Shown piece by piece: positions 33,867 to 45,184 of a stretch of DNA of 64,000 bases. How positions within the stretch are numbered: position 1 is the stretch's first letter; each line of letters opens with the position of its first letter. The DNA lies in the NCBI GenBank assembly GCA_036346225.1, contig JARFIW010000139.1:1426001-1490000 (forward strand). Reading direction: 5' to 3'. The notes under the pieces are model-generated. The model searched no databases and had not been told where the DNA came from. It saw only the letters and a program-made list of their open reading frames with translations. Origin of the DNA: Platerodrilus igneus. Its lineage: Eukaryota > Arthropoda > Insecta > Coleoptera > Lycidae. A program made the translations under genes and the position numbers.

Positions 33867-34964
33867 GACTTTCTAGTTGCCGCTTGAAGCGAGCGGACGT
33901 GTTTTTGCCGAGCTCCCGCTTCAGCAGTAACAGTAAGTTTTTATCTAGGGTTTTATTATTTATTGTTGAATTATTTTATTTGAAGCTTTGCTTTTTATTG
34001 TGTTTTATTTTTATAATTGTGTGCCATCAAATTTTAAATACAGGGCAGTAAAATACAAATTTTAAAACAGAATTTAAACTAAATAAAAACTAAATAAATC
34101 GCGTTTTCTTTGTAATTTAAACTAAATCCGCGTTTTAAAATAAAATAAATAAATTACGGGCCAACAAAACAAAAATCTACTAAACTGATACTCAAAATAA
34201 TTTCGGAATAACTTAAAAAGGCATTTTTAATAATAAATTTAAAATAAAAACCGCTGAAATCGAGTATAAAACCGAGTAAAACAATCAAAAAGTGTGTGAA
34301 ATTTTTATAGTGCGCGTGTAATAAAATAATAACCAAAAAAAACAAAAATCTAAGCCTTTTTAAATCAAATAAATATCTCAAAAACTGTAAATTTTAAAAC
34401 AATTTTAATATAAATTTTCCGTAATTTAAGTACACGCGTACTTATAAGTTCCTTTAAGATCGATTTTGGTGTAATTAAGCGGTGTAGCAGTTACAGTTAC
34501 CAAGTAATTAAGTGAAAGGTCATTTCCGGTTACCTCATTCCGATTGCGCTCGACCTTATTTTCTTAATTACACGTTTAAAAATAAAGTGTTGTTGTTTGT
34601 AAATTAGATATTTTAATATTTTGAAGTAATTAGTTTATTTAAATTGATTTGGCGGTTTTAAAAATTTAAAATAAATAAATAGTGTTCTTCGCGGTACATT
34701 TTGAATCGAATTGCGCTAGGGAATTTATTTGATTCTAGTTGTTATTTTGACGCTTGGTGCTTGTCGTATTTTTGTTAAAATTTGATATTTAATTGGGCGG
34801 TTTGAAGTTTAAATAAATACAAGGTTGCTTACGGTTCACCTTTAAACAAAACATTTTATTGGACCAACGTTTTGCGTTCTTCTAGCGTCTTCCTTTTAGC
34901 GTCGTAACGGTCAAGTGGTTTTGAGCTGCGTTTTAGGTGTCATTTTTGTCGTTTGTTTTGTCAG
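33867..34964 (+). other. LINE 5' untranslated region
   Basis: A GC-rich start (CTTGAAGCGAGCGGACG) then AT-rich sequence with two TTTGGCGGTTT/TTGGGCGGTTTGAAG-like phrases near 34650 and 34795. No gene. It should contain an internal promoter if this LINE follows the R1/I pattern, but I cannot point to one. Confidence 0.5.
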
Positions 34965-36345
34965 CATGGTGGTCCACCGCGACGAGGACCTGTTGCCCAG
35001 GAAGAAGAGGGAGATAGGTCGAGTCTAATAGGTCGGAGGCTGAGGGCGCTGTTGGGGGGAAACAGCTAAAGGTAATTTTAAAAGACGTTAGGTTAGGGAT
35101 TCAGGAGGAGGTACAGGAGGTAGAGGAGCCTGTGTCTGCGGCGGTCGTGTCGGGGAGTCAGGGGCCCCTGGGGTGGCTGCGGCGCCTGAATCGCCCTCAA
35201 CTTCGGGAGCCCAGCGAAAGATGTCGGCTAGCAGCGACGTTAGCGTTGCAGCTAGCGACCTCGATGAGCTGGATCTCCTGAGATTGAGGGTGAGGAAGGC
35301 GCACTGGGTCATCTCCGGGAGGGTGCCGACGACCTCCGCCACTATCGTCGTGGAGGACAGAAAGAGGATTCGCTACGCCCTGGATGATTTCCTCGACGCG
35401 GCGAATCAACTTATAGGTATGGTTAGGGCGCTGCGGCTTGTGGCTAGTGATTCTGGGAGAGCTAATGTTGTCGGGGGAAGTCCAGCGGTGGTTGCTTGTG
35501 TTTCAGGGCAGCAGTGTTCCAGGAACCAGGAGGTGCCGATGCCGCGGAAGGCGTCGTATGCTGCAGCTGCTGCAGGTGCGACGCCCACCTTTGCAGTTAG
35601 GGCCGACGCCAGACCAGGGGAGAAGGATGACGTCATGTCGACCCTAAAGAAGAAGGTCGATCCCGCTCGTGATGGTTTTGTTGTGGTCGGAGCTCGTAGA
35701 ACTCGCAAGGGCGGTGTAGTTGTTGAGTGTGCAAACCGAGAAGATGCGAAGAAATTGCAGTCGAAGGTTGTCGGTGAATGCAAAGAGCTCGTGGCGAAGA
35801 CCATCGAGAAGAAGCACCCACGGGTCGTTCTTCCGGGGGTCGAAGCGGGGATGAAGGCGGAAGAGCTGGTGCGGTTGATCGCGTGCCAGAATCCCCGCTT
35901 CGGCGATTTGAAAATAGAAGACCACCTAAGAGAGAAGTTTAGGTTTGGCGGAAAGGGCCCTAGGGATCCCTTCGTCAACGTAGTCTTCGAAATGACCCCC
36001 ACACTTCGGAGACGCATATTAGCTGATGCTATAAACCTTAGGTGGCGAAGAGTCTGGGCCCGGGACCACTTCTCGATGACCCAGTGCTACAGGTGCTACG
36101 AGTACGGCCATAGATCGATGGAGTGCAGGGAGAAGGTACAGTGGTGCGGTAACTGTGCCGAAGTCGGTCACGAGTTCAAGAATTGCCGGAGGGCAGTCCC
36201 CTGCTGTGTGGTTTGCGCTAGGGCAAACGACAGAACTGGCGGTGGCGCGAAGGTCGATACGCGCCACGACGCCAAGTCGAGTAGATGCCCCACGATGCTG
36301 AGATTGAAGAACGCAATCACACGCAACATCGATTATGGACCGTGA
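34965..36345 (+). pseudogene. LINE ORF1 protein with CCHC zinc knuckles
   Basis: This is the nucleic-acid-binding, gag-like protein that coats LINE RNA. The long uninterrupted frame runs from about 35092 to 36345, with its first ATG at 35221. An upstream ATG at 34965 (start VVHRDEDLLPRKKRE) probably marks the real start, with one-base frameshifts near 35020 and 35165. The C-terminus has CYRCYEYGHRSMEC and CGNCAEVGHEFKNC (two C-x2-C-x4-H-x4-C knuckles) and a third CVVC cluster. GC content is well above the flanks. The stop TGA at 36343-36345 overlaps ORF2. Confidence 0.8.
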
Positions 36346-36390
36346 AGAAAAAGATAGTTTTAAAAGAAGCAAGAAGATTAAATTCGCGCA
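36335..36390 (+). pseudogene. LINE ORF2, first 56 bases (cut off by the Polinton)
   Basis: The ATG at 36335 overlaps the ORF1 end by 11 bases in another frame, a usual LINE arrangement. The piece ends with CGCGCA (36385-36390), the left Polinton target-site duplication. 56 bases leave two bases of a codon. Removing the Polinton with one duplication copy keeps the phase with the endonuclease frame that resumes at 52005. Confidence 0.75.
36385..36390. repeat. Polinton target-site duplication, left copy
   Basis: CGCGCA, identical to 51999-52004. Polintons are known to make 6-bp duplications. Confidence 0.9.
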
Positions 36391-36399
36391 AGTAGGTAA

Positions 36400-36487
36400 A
36401 TAGGGCCGGTCCTAATTCAAAACGCGACAGACGTATTTTCCATGTGTAAAATACGTCTGTCACGTTTTGAATTAGGATCGGCCCTAT
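36400..36487. repeat. Long hairpin at the Polinton left tip
   Basis: Two ~40-base arms (36400-36439 and 36448-36487) are complementary at about 38 of 40 positions around an 8-base loop CCATGTGT. The mirror copy is at 51902-51989. It lies 9 bases in from the very end. Confidence 0.85.
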
Positions 36488-37092
36488 ATAATTTCAATGT
36501 AAAATAGTTGTGAAAACATTTGAATGTAAATTAGTTGTGAAAACATGAATTCTTCTATACTTTCAATGTAAAAATACGTCTGTCACGTTTTGAATTAGGA
36601 CCGGCTTTATATTACTTTCAATGAAACACACACGTATGTTGAAAAAAATGTAAGTGCAGAGAAGAATGTGTGTAGCTGTTTTGAATTCGGTTTTCTAGCG
36701 AGAAGTTACACGTGCACCGTTTTGAATTAGGATCGGCGTTATATACTTTTAATGTAAAATGTGAAAACCTGAAATCTTTTCAAATGAAAAATACTTGTGG
36801 GCACGTTTTGAATTAGGATCGTCTTTATATTACTTTCAATGTAACACACGTATGTTGAAAAATGTAAGTGCAGAGAAAATGTGTGTAGATGTTTTGAATT
36901 TGGTTTTCTAGCGAGACAGTATGACAGATGCAAAAAATATCGCATTCAAGTCAATTGTGTTTTTAATTAAAGTGGTTTCTGATTTATGTTTAGAGGCTGC
37001 AAATACACATGGGCCGGTTTTAATTCAAAATGAGTTCACTCTTGTGATAGGTTGAAAAGTGGGTTGGCAAAGTACGCAGATGGTGGTAATCT

Positions 37093-37104
37093 GCTATATA
37101 AGGA
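37093..37104 (+). promoter_or_regulatory. TATA-like box inside the left terminal repeat
   Basis: GCTATATAAGGAG lies about 100 bases before the first Polinton gene. Because it is in the terminal repeat, the same box occurs inverted at 51285-51296 and faces the gene at the other end. Confidence 0.5.
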
Positions 37105-37197
37105 GATTGCTCTAATATTTTTAATATTTTAATATTTTTTAATACTCTTAATAAAACCACATATCGCAAACCTTATGTAAATTCAAAAGATCTTGTA

Positions 37198-37428
37198 GTG
37201 AATAAGAAGTTTGAAGTTTTAAAAGTGGAAACAATCAAGACAAAATATGGAGAAAGAGTATTAGTGGAAACAGAAGAGTTCAAGAGTATATTGCCATTGA
37301 GATATTTTGAATACCTTCAAGCACATGGAGTGAAACAATTAAATGAAAGTATTGGCTCGAACAAACACGTATACATAACTAGTAAGGGATCGATCGGTCT
37401 AACTGTCAACATAGAATTTTCAGAATAA
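37198..37428 (+). CDS. Small Polinton protein (TKYGER motif)
   Basis: The open frame encodes ~76 residues with VETIKTKYGERVLVETEEFK and ILPLRYFEYL. Small proteins with a 'TKYG+R' strand followed by a 'FLP+RF' segment recur in arthropod Polintons. The fold is unproven; a beta-rich (OB-like) nucleic-acid-binding protein is one reading. No ATG starts the frame: the first usable codon is GTG at 37198 after TCTTGTAG. Either the ATG was lost or an upstream exon is spliced on. First gene behind the left terminal repeat. Confidence 0.55.
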   Translation: MNKKFEVLKVETIKTKYGERVLVETEEFKSILPLRYFEYLQAHGVKQLNESIGSNKHVYITSKGSIGLTVNIEFSE

Positions 37429-37635
37429 TATGTCACTAATTTAAGAAATTAGTTTATTATTATAACACATCTAAGTCGATTGTATAAAGAATGATGTATC
37501 AAATTAAAGTGGGTTCTGATTTATGTGCGTTTTACTTTGAGTTTACTACCTTGTTTATAGAAAGTCTTGTTTCAAAAGAAACTTTTATAAAATACTTTTT
37601 ATTTTACAAATTGTTGAATATTTTGATCTAACTAT

Positions 37636-37893
37636 TTATAAATGAAAAGTATTTATTAACTCCCGTTCTTGAAGTATCTGCTGCTCCCTCGCTGTTAGTT
37701 CCTCTCTTTTTTGCTTTATTATTTCTAGTTCCAAATCTATACGACGCAGTAGCTTCTCTCCACGCTTTTTAAATGCGTTAAGCAACTCTACTGTGTCATC
37801 TTCGTAGGATTTGTCATCTTCACCGCAAACAGCCATATTAGATTCTGTACATAACTTTTCATAGTCAACATGTTTTGCCTGATCTGTGAGCAT
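37636..37893 (-). CDS. Small coiled-coil Polinton protein
   Basis: 85 codons on the minus strand. The C-terminal half (KRGEKLLRRIDLELEIIKQK and on to EREL) is a long charged helix that should form a coiled coil; the first half is acidic (CGEDDKSYEDDTVELL). A further open stretch at about 38079-38225 (EQYILHSDEDVIKEVFGCSS) ends at a GTAAGT donor-like site, and TTATGCTCACAG precedes the coiled-coil exon, so a two-exon gene is possible although the phase does not match exactly. Function unknown. Confidence 0.45.
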   Translation of the reverse strand: MLTDQAKHVDYEKLCTESNMAVCGEDDKSYEDDTVELLNAFKKRGEKLLRRIDLELEIIKQKREELTAREQQILQERELINTFHL

Positions 37894-38078
37894 AACATAA
37901 AAGATTATTGTAGGTTCACCTTTTCTTTTGTATACTACCTGATGTTTCTGAGAGAACCAGAGTGTGTCAACGATCCTACGATAGCCTCAGAATTTCCAGA
38001 ATGGTTTTTTGATCTAATGTAACTTATAAATTAGTACTGTTTTAAAACACATGTATAAATGTGAAAAAGCACTTACCG

Positions 38079-38225
38079 TGATATATCTATTACGTCACTA
38101 TCAAAAATAGCATCAGTGTTGAATTGAGGCGAAGAACAGCCGAAAACTTCTTTAATCACGTCTTCGTCAGAATGTAATATATATTGCTCTAGAACTTTTA
38201 CGTTGGTATTATTACAATTTTGATT
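38079..38225 (-). CDS. Possible upstream exon of the coiled-coil gene
   Basis: Open minus-strand stretch rich in Asp and Ser (HSDEDVIKEVFGCSSPQFNT) that stops being open just before GGTAAGTGC. The phase to the next open piece is off by one as drawn, so either an indel or a different junction is involved. Confidence 0.3.
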
Positions 38226-38449
38226 GATGACAAGTTACTCATTTTTTTAAAAGTTGCTAGTAATAGTAACTAATAATTATACAAGAGATCTGATTGAATA
38301 CTGTTGGTAAAAATCTACGTGAAGTATTTATATTAAATAATAAACTGATCTGTTAGAAAAATTAAAAATTTGCATCGTTTTCTGAAAAAATTCAGCTCTG
38401 TAATTTATTCTAATGAACAAAACAGTATGTAAGCGAATATAATTATACC

Positions 38450-38870
38450 TCAGCAGAAATAATGAATTAGTTTCATTGTCTGAAAAAGAAATTGAAATGA
38501 ATGCACATAATAATAAAACCCTAAAATTAATTAATTTCGTTTTAGATTACCGCTGACATAACTTATGCTGTATAAGAAATTTTTAAAGGTACTGCTTAGC
38601 AGAAATAATGAATTAGATTCATTGACTGAAAAAGAAATTGCAATGAATGCACATAATAAAAACCTAAATTAGATTAATTTCGTTTTTAGATTACCGCTGA
38701 TATAATTTATATGCTGTATAAGAAATTTTTTAAAGGTACTGCTCAGCAGAAATAATGAATTACATTCATTGACTGAAAACAGAAAATTGCAAGAAGGCGC
38801 ATAATAAAAACCTAAATTAGATTAATTTCGTTTTATATTACTGCTAGCATAATTTATTTTCCATAAAAAT
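38450..38870. repeat. Three ~140-bp tandem units
   Basis: Each unit has CAGCAGAAATAATGAATTA, ATTCATTG(A/T)CTGAAAA, CATAATAA, AATTAATTTCGTTTTA and TTAC(C/T)GCTGA(C/T)AT, ending with TTTAAAGGTACTG. A partial fourth copy begins near 38980 and is cut by the TA microsatellite. Confidence 0.8.
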
Positions 38871-39006
38871 TAACAAAAATTCACGCACTGGAAAATGTTT
38901 TTCTTCAGATTAATTTTCGTTTAAAAATAATGCAATGCAAATAAATCCCTTTAAGTAGTAATATTTATAGAATAAGTTTTTTAGATTACCGCTGACACAA
39001 TTTACA

Positions 39007-39008
<2 letters not shown>

Positions 39009-39058
<50 letters not shown>
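39009..39058. repeat. (TA)n microsatellite
   Basis: About 25 TA units inside the partial fourth ~140-bp repeat. Confidence 0.95.
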
Positions 39059-39060
<2 letters not shown>

Positions 39061-39287
39061 TAAATTGTGTGAAAATTCTTTAAAGGTACTGTTATATAAT
39101 AAAACTGCAGAATGTTTTTAATACTGGGTTTTTAAAAACCATGAGTGCGTGTACATTATTAAACAAGAAGGTTTAATCTGAGACATTTTTTTCAAATTTG
39201 CTTTGTTTTTATTTAAAAATATTTCAATGTAATCATAAAAATAGCTCTGTAATGATAATGTATTTTCTGTACACATAATAAATCAAA

Positions 39288-39420
39288 GGTCGTATAAAAC
39301 ATTTTTGTAGTAAACGCATACGGAAATGAAAATGATGTTGAATGCATTCCTCAAAGGTCGTATAAAACATTTTTGTAGTAAACCCATACGGAAATGAAAA
39401 TGATGATGAATGCATTCCTT
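39288..39420. repeat. 68-bp tandem duplication
   Basis: CAAAGGTCGTATAAAACATT then GTAGTAAAC, CATACGGAAATGAAAATGAT and GAATGCATTCCT occur twice back to back, differing at about two positions. Confidence 0.85.
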
Positions 39421-39804
39421 TTGCAGTTGTTTTGCCAGAGTTTGCATTCGGTATGTAAATATTAGAATTGCTTGCATAGCGAATTTATTTATTATAGACA
39501 CGTACTGAATGCAACTGTGCAATTTTTTAGACTGCATGCACAACTCAAGCTTGAAAATCGTCTTGAATAAAAAACGTAAATAAAGGCGATTTTTTAACAA
39601 TTGCATTCAAGCAATTCGTTATGCAATTATTTCGATTTGTATGCTATTTTCTTTTACAGTTGTTTTGCTTACGCGTTTTCCGTAAACTCAGATGAATAAA
39701 CCTTTTGCAGTTGTTTTGCTTACGTCAGATGATATTTTATATAAATAATAAATAGAGAAAATACTTGTATTATTAAGTAGTGTATTTTGATTTTATATAG
39801 AATC

Positions 39805-40119
39805 ATGAATGCTGAAACCGTATCCGAGATTAGTAGCTCAATTTTGAGATTAACTGTAAAATGCGTGAATCTAATTAAATCAGTGAATGAAATAACGAAA
39901 CACATTTTAATTATCAAAGCAAATATTAGTATATTGAAGCTTGCTATTAAAAATAAGGTATACGAAGACAATCAACAAGAAAATCCTAGTAGGCTGGAAT
40001 CTAATTTAGCAAATCTTAAAAGCTACCTTGTACGATTGAGGCACTTGAAACGTACTTTGGAATATCGTGGTAAAGGTGTTGATGCAACGCTTACTAGAGG
40101 TCATACTCGAAAAATTTGA
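39805..40119 (+). CDS. Small Polinton ORF just upstream of polB
   Basis: ATG at 39805, 104 codons, with helical segments such as ILRLTVKCVNLIKSVNEIT and RLESNLANLKSYLVRLRHLK. It ends RGHTRKI and its stop overlaps the beginning of the polB frame. It may be a separate protein or the true N-terminus of PolB separated by a one-base frameshift near 40112, since the polB frame has no ATG of its own there. Start codon chosen as the first in-frame ATG. Confidence 0.5.
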   Translation: MNAETVSEISSSILRLTVKCVNLIKSVNEITKHILIIKANISILKLAIKNKVYEDNQQENPSRLESNLANLKSYLVRLRHLKRTLEYRGKGVDATLTRGHTRKI

Positions 40120-43100
40120 TTTGGCATGATGTACAATCATGTTTTGGAAGTCGAATAATTACGGGACTTATTACCAATTTAAATTATAGAGCTCCTCTAG
40201 TGTTCTTAGACAAGGCGTTCGCTAGTTTTAAACGCAAGATTGTTGCTTGCTTAAAAAAGTCAATGTTGAAAGTTAATGTAATATTTGCCGCTAACTTTGT
40301 TAAGCCTACAACTGGTGAAATAGATTTGAAAACGTTTCCTACTGCAAATCGTCACATCGATATAAATACCAATCTCAAGCTGTGGTATAAGGAGAACGTA
40401 TTGAACAAGATTTCGAAGCGATTAGAAGAATTTTGCGAGAAAGATTCTGGTTGGGCAATCCAAGAAGTTTTACACTTGAAGGTAAATATAAACAATCATG
40501 ATCCACTTAAAGGAGGGTGTTCACCGTTTGTACCGGTTCCGGACTTTATAAAAAGAAAAAGCTGTGGTAAATGTAATAAATAACGATCAACATTGCATTC
40601 TTTGGAGCTTGGTTTCCGCTTTATATCCTGCTAAACAAAATAGTCAGAGAATATCTAGCTATCCACATTTTGATACAGTATTACGCTACAATTCAATTCA
40701 GTTTCCAATCGCATTAAAAGACATAAAAAAAATTGAGAAGCTTAACAATCTCGCAATTAACCTATATTGTATAGAAAATACTAAAATACTACCATTTTGT
40801 TTAAGTGAAAATTTTAAAAAATTGAACCTATTAATCTGATAGTTTTAAATAATGATTCTTTACAATATTCTCGTCCGACAAATGCTGATGAGAATCACTT
40901 TCATTTTACTTGGATTAAGGATATGTCAAAATTATTTGCAAAACAGTTGTCTTCACATGAACATAGAAAATTTTTGTTATAGATGTTTAAATAATTTTAG
41001 TACAGCAGCATTACTTAAGCGTCATTCGAATTATTGCGAAAAACAGAATACTTGCTCAATAAGACTACCCGAAGAATCTGAAAAGTATCTAACGTTTAAA
41101 CATTTTCACTATCAAGAAAAAGTATCATTTGTAGTTTATGCAGATCTCGAATGTATATTAGAACCATGCAATGAGTCGGAGGTAATACTAAACACAGTCT
41201 CTTACCAAAGGCATATACCCTTTAGTGTAGCGTATTATTTGAAATGCTCGTATGATAATAAATATTCCAAATTTCAATTGTATCGCGGAAAGGATTGTAT
41301 AGAATGGTTTGTTGCTCAATTGAAACTGATTTCAGAAACGACTAATAAAATTTTCTGTAACCCAAAACCTATGAATCCTTTAACAGAAGAACAAAAGTTA
41401 GCATTTAAATTTGCCCTTCACTGTCACATTTGCAATAAACCTTTTAGTATAGATGATATTAGAGTTCGCGATCACTGCCACTTTACAGGTGAATTTCGAG
41501 GAGCGGCTCATCAAGATTGCAACATCAATTATCATAATTTTATATGATACCGGTAGTTTTTCATAACTTATCAGGCTACGATTCGCATTTCATTATTAAA
41601 AAATTGCGTTAGGGTTTTCAGGTTTGGTAAGAATTCTACCAATAAATAAGGAAAATACATATCTTTTACAAAATATGTAAATGGTACGAAAGTTACTTTT
41701 AGATTTATCGATTCATTCAGGTTTATGGCATCTAGCATCGAAAAATTAGCTTCATACTTAGATGATAATAAAAATCCATCACCAGGAAAATTGTAACACC
41801 GATAATGAGTTTCAGTTACTTACGCGTAAAGGTATATTTCCTATGATTACATTAACTCTTGGGATAGGCTCAATGAAACCGATTTACCCTGTAAAACAGC
41901 ATTCTTTAATCGTTTGCGCAATGAAGAAATCTCAGATGAAGACTACAATCATGCTAAACACGTTTGGCAAACATTTAATATAAAACACTAGGGGACTATT
42001 CAGACCTATATTTAAAACAGATGTACTGCTCTTGACTGATATATTTGAAAACTTTAGAAAAACTTGTATGTTCACGTATAAGTTAGATCCGCTTCACTAC
42101 TTTACGGCTCCTGGTTTAGCTCTAGATGCGATGTTAAAACGACGAACGTTAAACTCGAGCTGCTTACTGATATTGAAAAATAATGTTTTTAGAACGGGGA
42201 ATTCGTGGCGGTGTTTCTCAATTTTCGAATAGATATGCTAAAGCAAATAACAAATATATGAATGCAGATTATGATCCAAATTTCGATTCTAAATATTTAA
42301 TGTATTTTGATGTTAATAATTTATATGGGGCTGCAATGTCTGAATATCTTCCATATGGAGAATTTGAATTTTAGATGGTACCAGTCCAGATATAGTACGT
42401 TTAGACATACTTAATATTCCCGATGATTCTGATGTAGGATATATTTTTGAATGCGATTTACACTATCCAGTATCTTTACATGAAATTCACAGTGACTTAC
42501 CTTTAGCGCCTGAACATATGATACCACCAGTACCTTCTAATAAATCAAACTTAAAGAAATTACTTACAACTTTATATCCAAAACTCAACTATATTATTCA
42601 CTACAAGAATTTAAAATGTATTTAAGCTACGGTTTAGAACTGAAAAGATTCATAAGGTTCTTCGGTTTAAACAAGCTCCTTGGTTAAAAGAATACATTGA
42701 TTTGAATACGAAATTAAGACAACAGTCAAAAACAGTTTCGATATATGCTTTTATAAAAATATGATAAATTCGGTTTATGGAAAGATGATAGAAAACGTAC
42801 GGAAAAGGAAAGATGTGAAATTAGTGACCAAATGGGAAGGACGGTTTGGAGCTCGTAGTTACATAGCGAAGCCTAATTTTCATAGTTGCACTGTGTTAGA
42901 CAAAGATCTAGTCTTAATAGAAATGAATAAATTAGAGGTTTACTTAAACAAACCCATTTATGTAGGTTTCTCTATTCTAGATATTTCAAAACCTATTTAT
43001 ATGAATTTCACTATAGTTATATAAAATCGCAATTTGCTAACAAAGCAAAGCTGCTGTACACAGATACGGATAGTTTGATATACGAGTTTAGCGCTGAAGA

Positions 43101-43543
43101 TATTTACTCTTATATCAAACAAGATATTCATAGATTTGATACTTCCGATTACGACCCTCATAACAAATATCATATTCCATTATCAAATAAAAAAGTTCCT
43201 GGTATTATGAAAGATGAAAACAATGGTGACATCATGCTAGAGTTTGTAGGACTTAGATCTAAAATGTACACGTATAGAGTTCAGGATAGGATAATAAAAA
43301 GTCGAAGGATCTTCCTTAGCAAGTATTAAGCAAATTTCTTTTGATGATTATAAGAATGCTTTGTTTTATAAACAGACTGTACAGAAACAGCAATGTTTAA
43401 TTAGATCAGTCAAACATGATGTCTGTACTATTAAACAAAATAAAATTGTTCTTAATCCAAGTGATGATAAAAGAATTCTTAGTACCTTAACCACTGATAC
43501 TATACCTTGGGGGTATAACTATACATATAGAGATGACTTGTAA
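40116..43543 (+). pseudogene. Protein-primed DNA polymerase B (Polinton PolB), frameshifted
   Basis: This enzyme would replicate the element. Domains in order: the N-terminal module (FVKPTTGEIDLKTFPTANRH, EKDSGWAIQEVLHLKVNIN) at 40200-40500; exonuclease I with VVYADLECIL at 41130 (D and E catalytic); a zinc-like HCHICNKPF...RDHCHFTGEF region at 41430-41500; exonuclease II HNLSGYDSHFII at 41560; exonuclease III-type [13 protein letters not shown] at 42005; polymerase motif [13 protein letters not shown] at 42300; motif B MINSVYGKMIENVR at 42760; motif [10 protein letters not shown] at 43060; then [12 protein letters not shown]. All catalytic boxes are intact, but at least six frameshifts or stops break the gene. 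The zinc segment and C-terminal motifs match Polinton/adintovirus polymerases. Confidence 0.9.
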
Positions 43544-43974
43544 AGCTTCAACCACTGGCTTAAATAAAGAATGCAATTTATTTTATCTAGATTAACATAT
43601 AATATTTTTTAGTTATAAAACTTCAGTGTTATGTTTATACCTGCACAAGTTTGGATGTATCTAAAAATAGGATACCTTTCAATCTGCCCGAGTTTTGAAC
43701 TATATATATAGTAGTAGTAGTAGTAACCGTTCTGTTTAAAAAAAATCCAGTTTGTTACTAACATACCAGTTAGTTTATTTGAGAAATGTATAACAAAACT
43801 TTTATTTAAAATTGTCGATGCTTATGGCTGTTTACTAAATCACTTAATAATTCAAACATGTAAAAGATATTGTAAAAACATGTAAAAAATATTAATAAAT
43901 AGACTGTGATTGCTAAATGATTTATTGTTTTTTTCATAATTTGTAAAGGTACAGTAATAATAATAATAAAGTAA
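43544..43974. other. Intergenic, convergent gene ends
   Basis: AT-rich, with a short (TA)n(GTA)n run at 43701-43724. PolB from the left and the capsid block from the right both end here, so terminators or poly(A) signals are expected; AATAAA-like motifs are present (43562, 43968). Confidence 0.5.
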
Positions 43975-45184
43975 TTATAATATTCTTATGCTGTTTGAGA
44001 GTGGATTGTATTTGACTATCTTATCATGAAGTATAAGGCAATGACAAGATGTATTTGGCAAAACGTTTCTGCTAGTTTCAAATTCTAATCTAATATCGAC
44101 AGTACCAGATTTTAACGCTTCGTTTTGTCTAGAACAATCTATGACTACTAATGGTGCAATACTTCGTAAATCTTCAGGATTAAAAAGTGGCTCATTTTCC
44201 TTTTCGTAGTATGATTGCTGAAACTGAGCATACATCTCATATAACAACGCAGTCTGTTTATTCTCGAACCTCAAATTTAAGTTATCGTACGGGAAAATTT
44301 CTGAATTTAAATATAGTTTCATGTTGGTTAAAAGGCAATGATCAAAACGACTGTAGTTGCTCATGTATCTATTTTTCGGTTGGTTTGAAACCAACAATCA
44401 CAAATCTTGGTTTTTCTAATTGTGTTGTTGTTTTAATGTTCCATGTATGACGTTGCGTTCTTGTAGAAGTTGATATTCATGCAACTCCCATCCTCTAAAC
44501 GGAATATGCAAATCCTGATTTTGTGCAACGCATTCTATTAAATTAATTCGTTGAGTATCATCAATGGCTACATGCGGCATTTTCCATAAAACTTTGTTTA
44601 AAACAACTTTTATTTCTTCATCGGGTGTAGGATTAATTATAGCATTAGTATCAAAACTAGAACGTAGTAAGACTAACTCATGACGGAGGTTTAAAATAAT
44701 TTTTTTAAAATCTTCGCATAATCCGAGAACCATTGAAAGGTTTATTGCAACATTAAAATTCCCATTAGCATCAACTATTTGTGAATCATCCATAGGAAAC
44801 CACCCAGCGTTTTGTAAATGTTTACTTTGATTGCTATTATATGAAACATATCCCTTCATTATAGACGTTAATCCAGGATTCCGAACACGATCTACAATGA
44901 TACCACCAATCTCATATCTAATTTCATCAAAAGCAGCAAAATTCCATTATTTACAAACTTTGCTGTCTGAGACGGTGTTCCATCTGTTTTAATTAATTTG
45001 CCTTCTATGTACAGCATGCTCTTTGATGGTAAGGTGTATACATCTTGTTGTTGTATAGGGATTCGAATTTCATCATTATTGTTAAAAGATGTGTTAGCAT
45101 AAGGTTGATGAGTATGTTTTCAATATTAACAATTGCATTGTCGAAGTAAACTTTTTCACGCACGTTCAGTATTTCACTATTCAT
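43975..45184 (-). pseudogene. Polinton major capsid protein (double jelly roll), frameshifted
   Basis: Start ATG at 45184-45182, ~400 codons to 43975. The N-terminal third is in broken frames with readable LPSKSMLYIEGKL and ERIRYEIGGII-like phrases; a long open piece (44859-44416) has NPGLTS upstream and VLGLCEDFKKIILNLRHELV within. The last piece (44397-43975) has SRFDHCLLTNMKLYLNSEIF and VIDCSRQNEALKSGTVDIRL. These are hallmark phrases of the second class of arthropod Polinton major capsid protein. It would build the icosahedral shell. One frameshift near 44405 and others near 44860-45100. The start overlaps the minor capsid stop (ATGA). Confidence 0.8.

Larger units (their letters stand above)
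36391..37120. repeat. Polinton left terminal inverted repeat
   Basis: Inverted match to 51270-51998 along its whole length, with a few substitutions and short indels. It begins with a self-complementary segment (36400-36487) and contains five copies of a TTTTGAATTAGGA(T/C)CGGC-like unit (the first inverted), each followed by an ATAT-rich TTTCAATGTA phrase. The inner end holds the TATA-like box at 37095. Confidence 0.9.
38226..39804. other. Noncoding, repeat-rich Polinton interval
   Basis: Holds three ~140-bp direct repeats (38450-38870), a TA microsatellite and a 68-bp duplication, listed separately. No coding frame. It separates the left-end small genes from polB. Confidence 0.6.

Noticed and set aside
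35406..36017. 203-codon minus-strand frame
   Set aside because: Shadow of the GC-rich LINE ORF1; no protein-like motifs, and ORF1 on the plus strand has clear zinc knuckles.
37095..37102. TATA box as evidence of a host gene
   Set aside because: It lies within the Polinton terminal repeat and is duplicated at the other end, so it belongs to the element.
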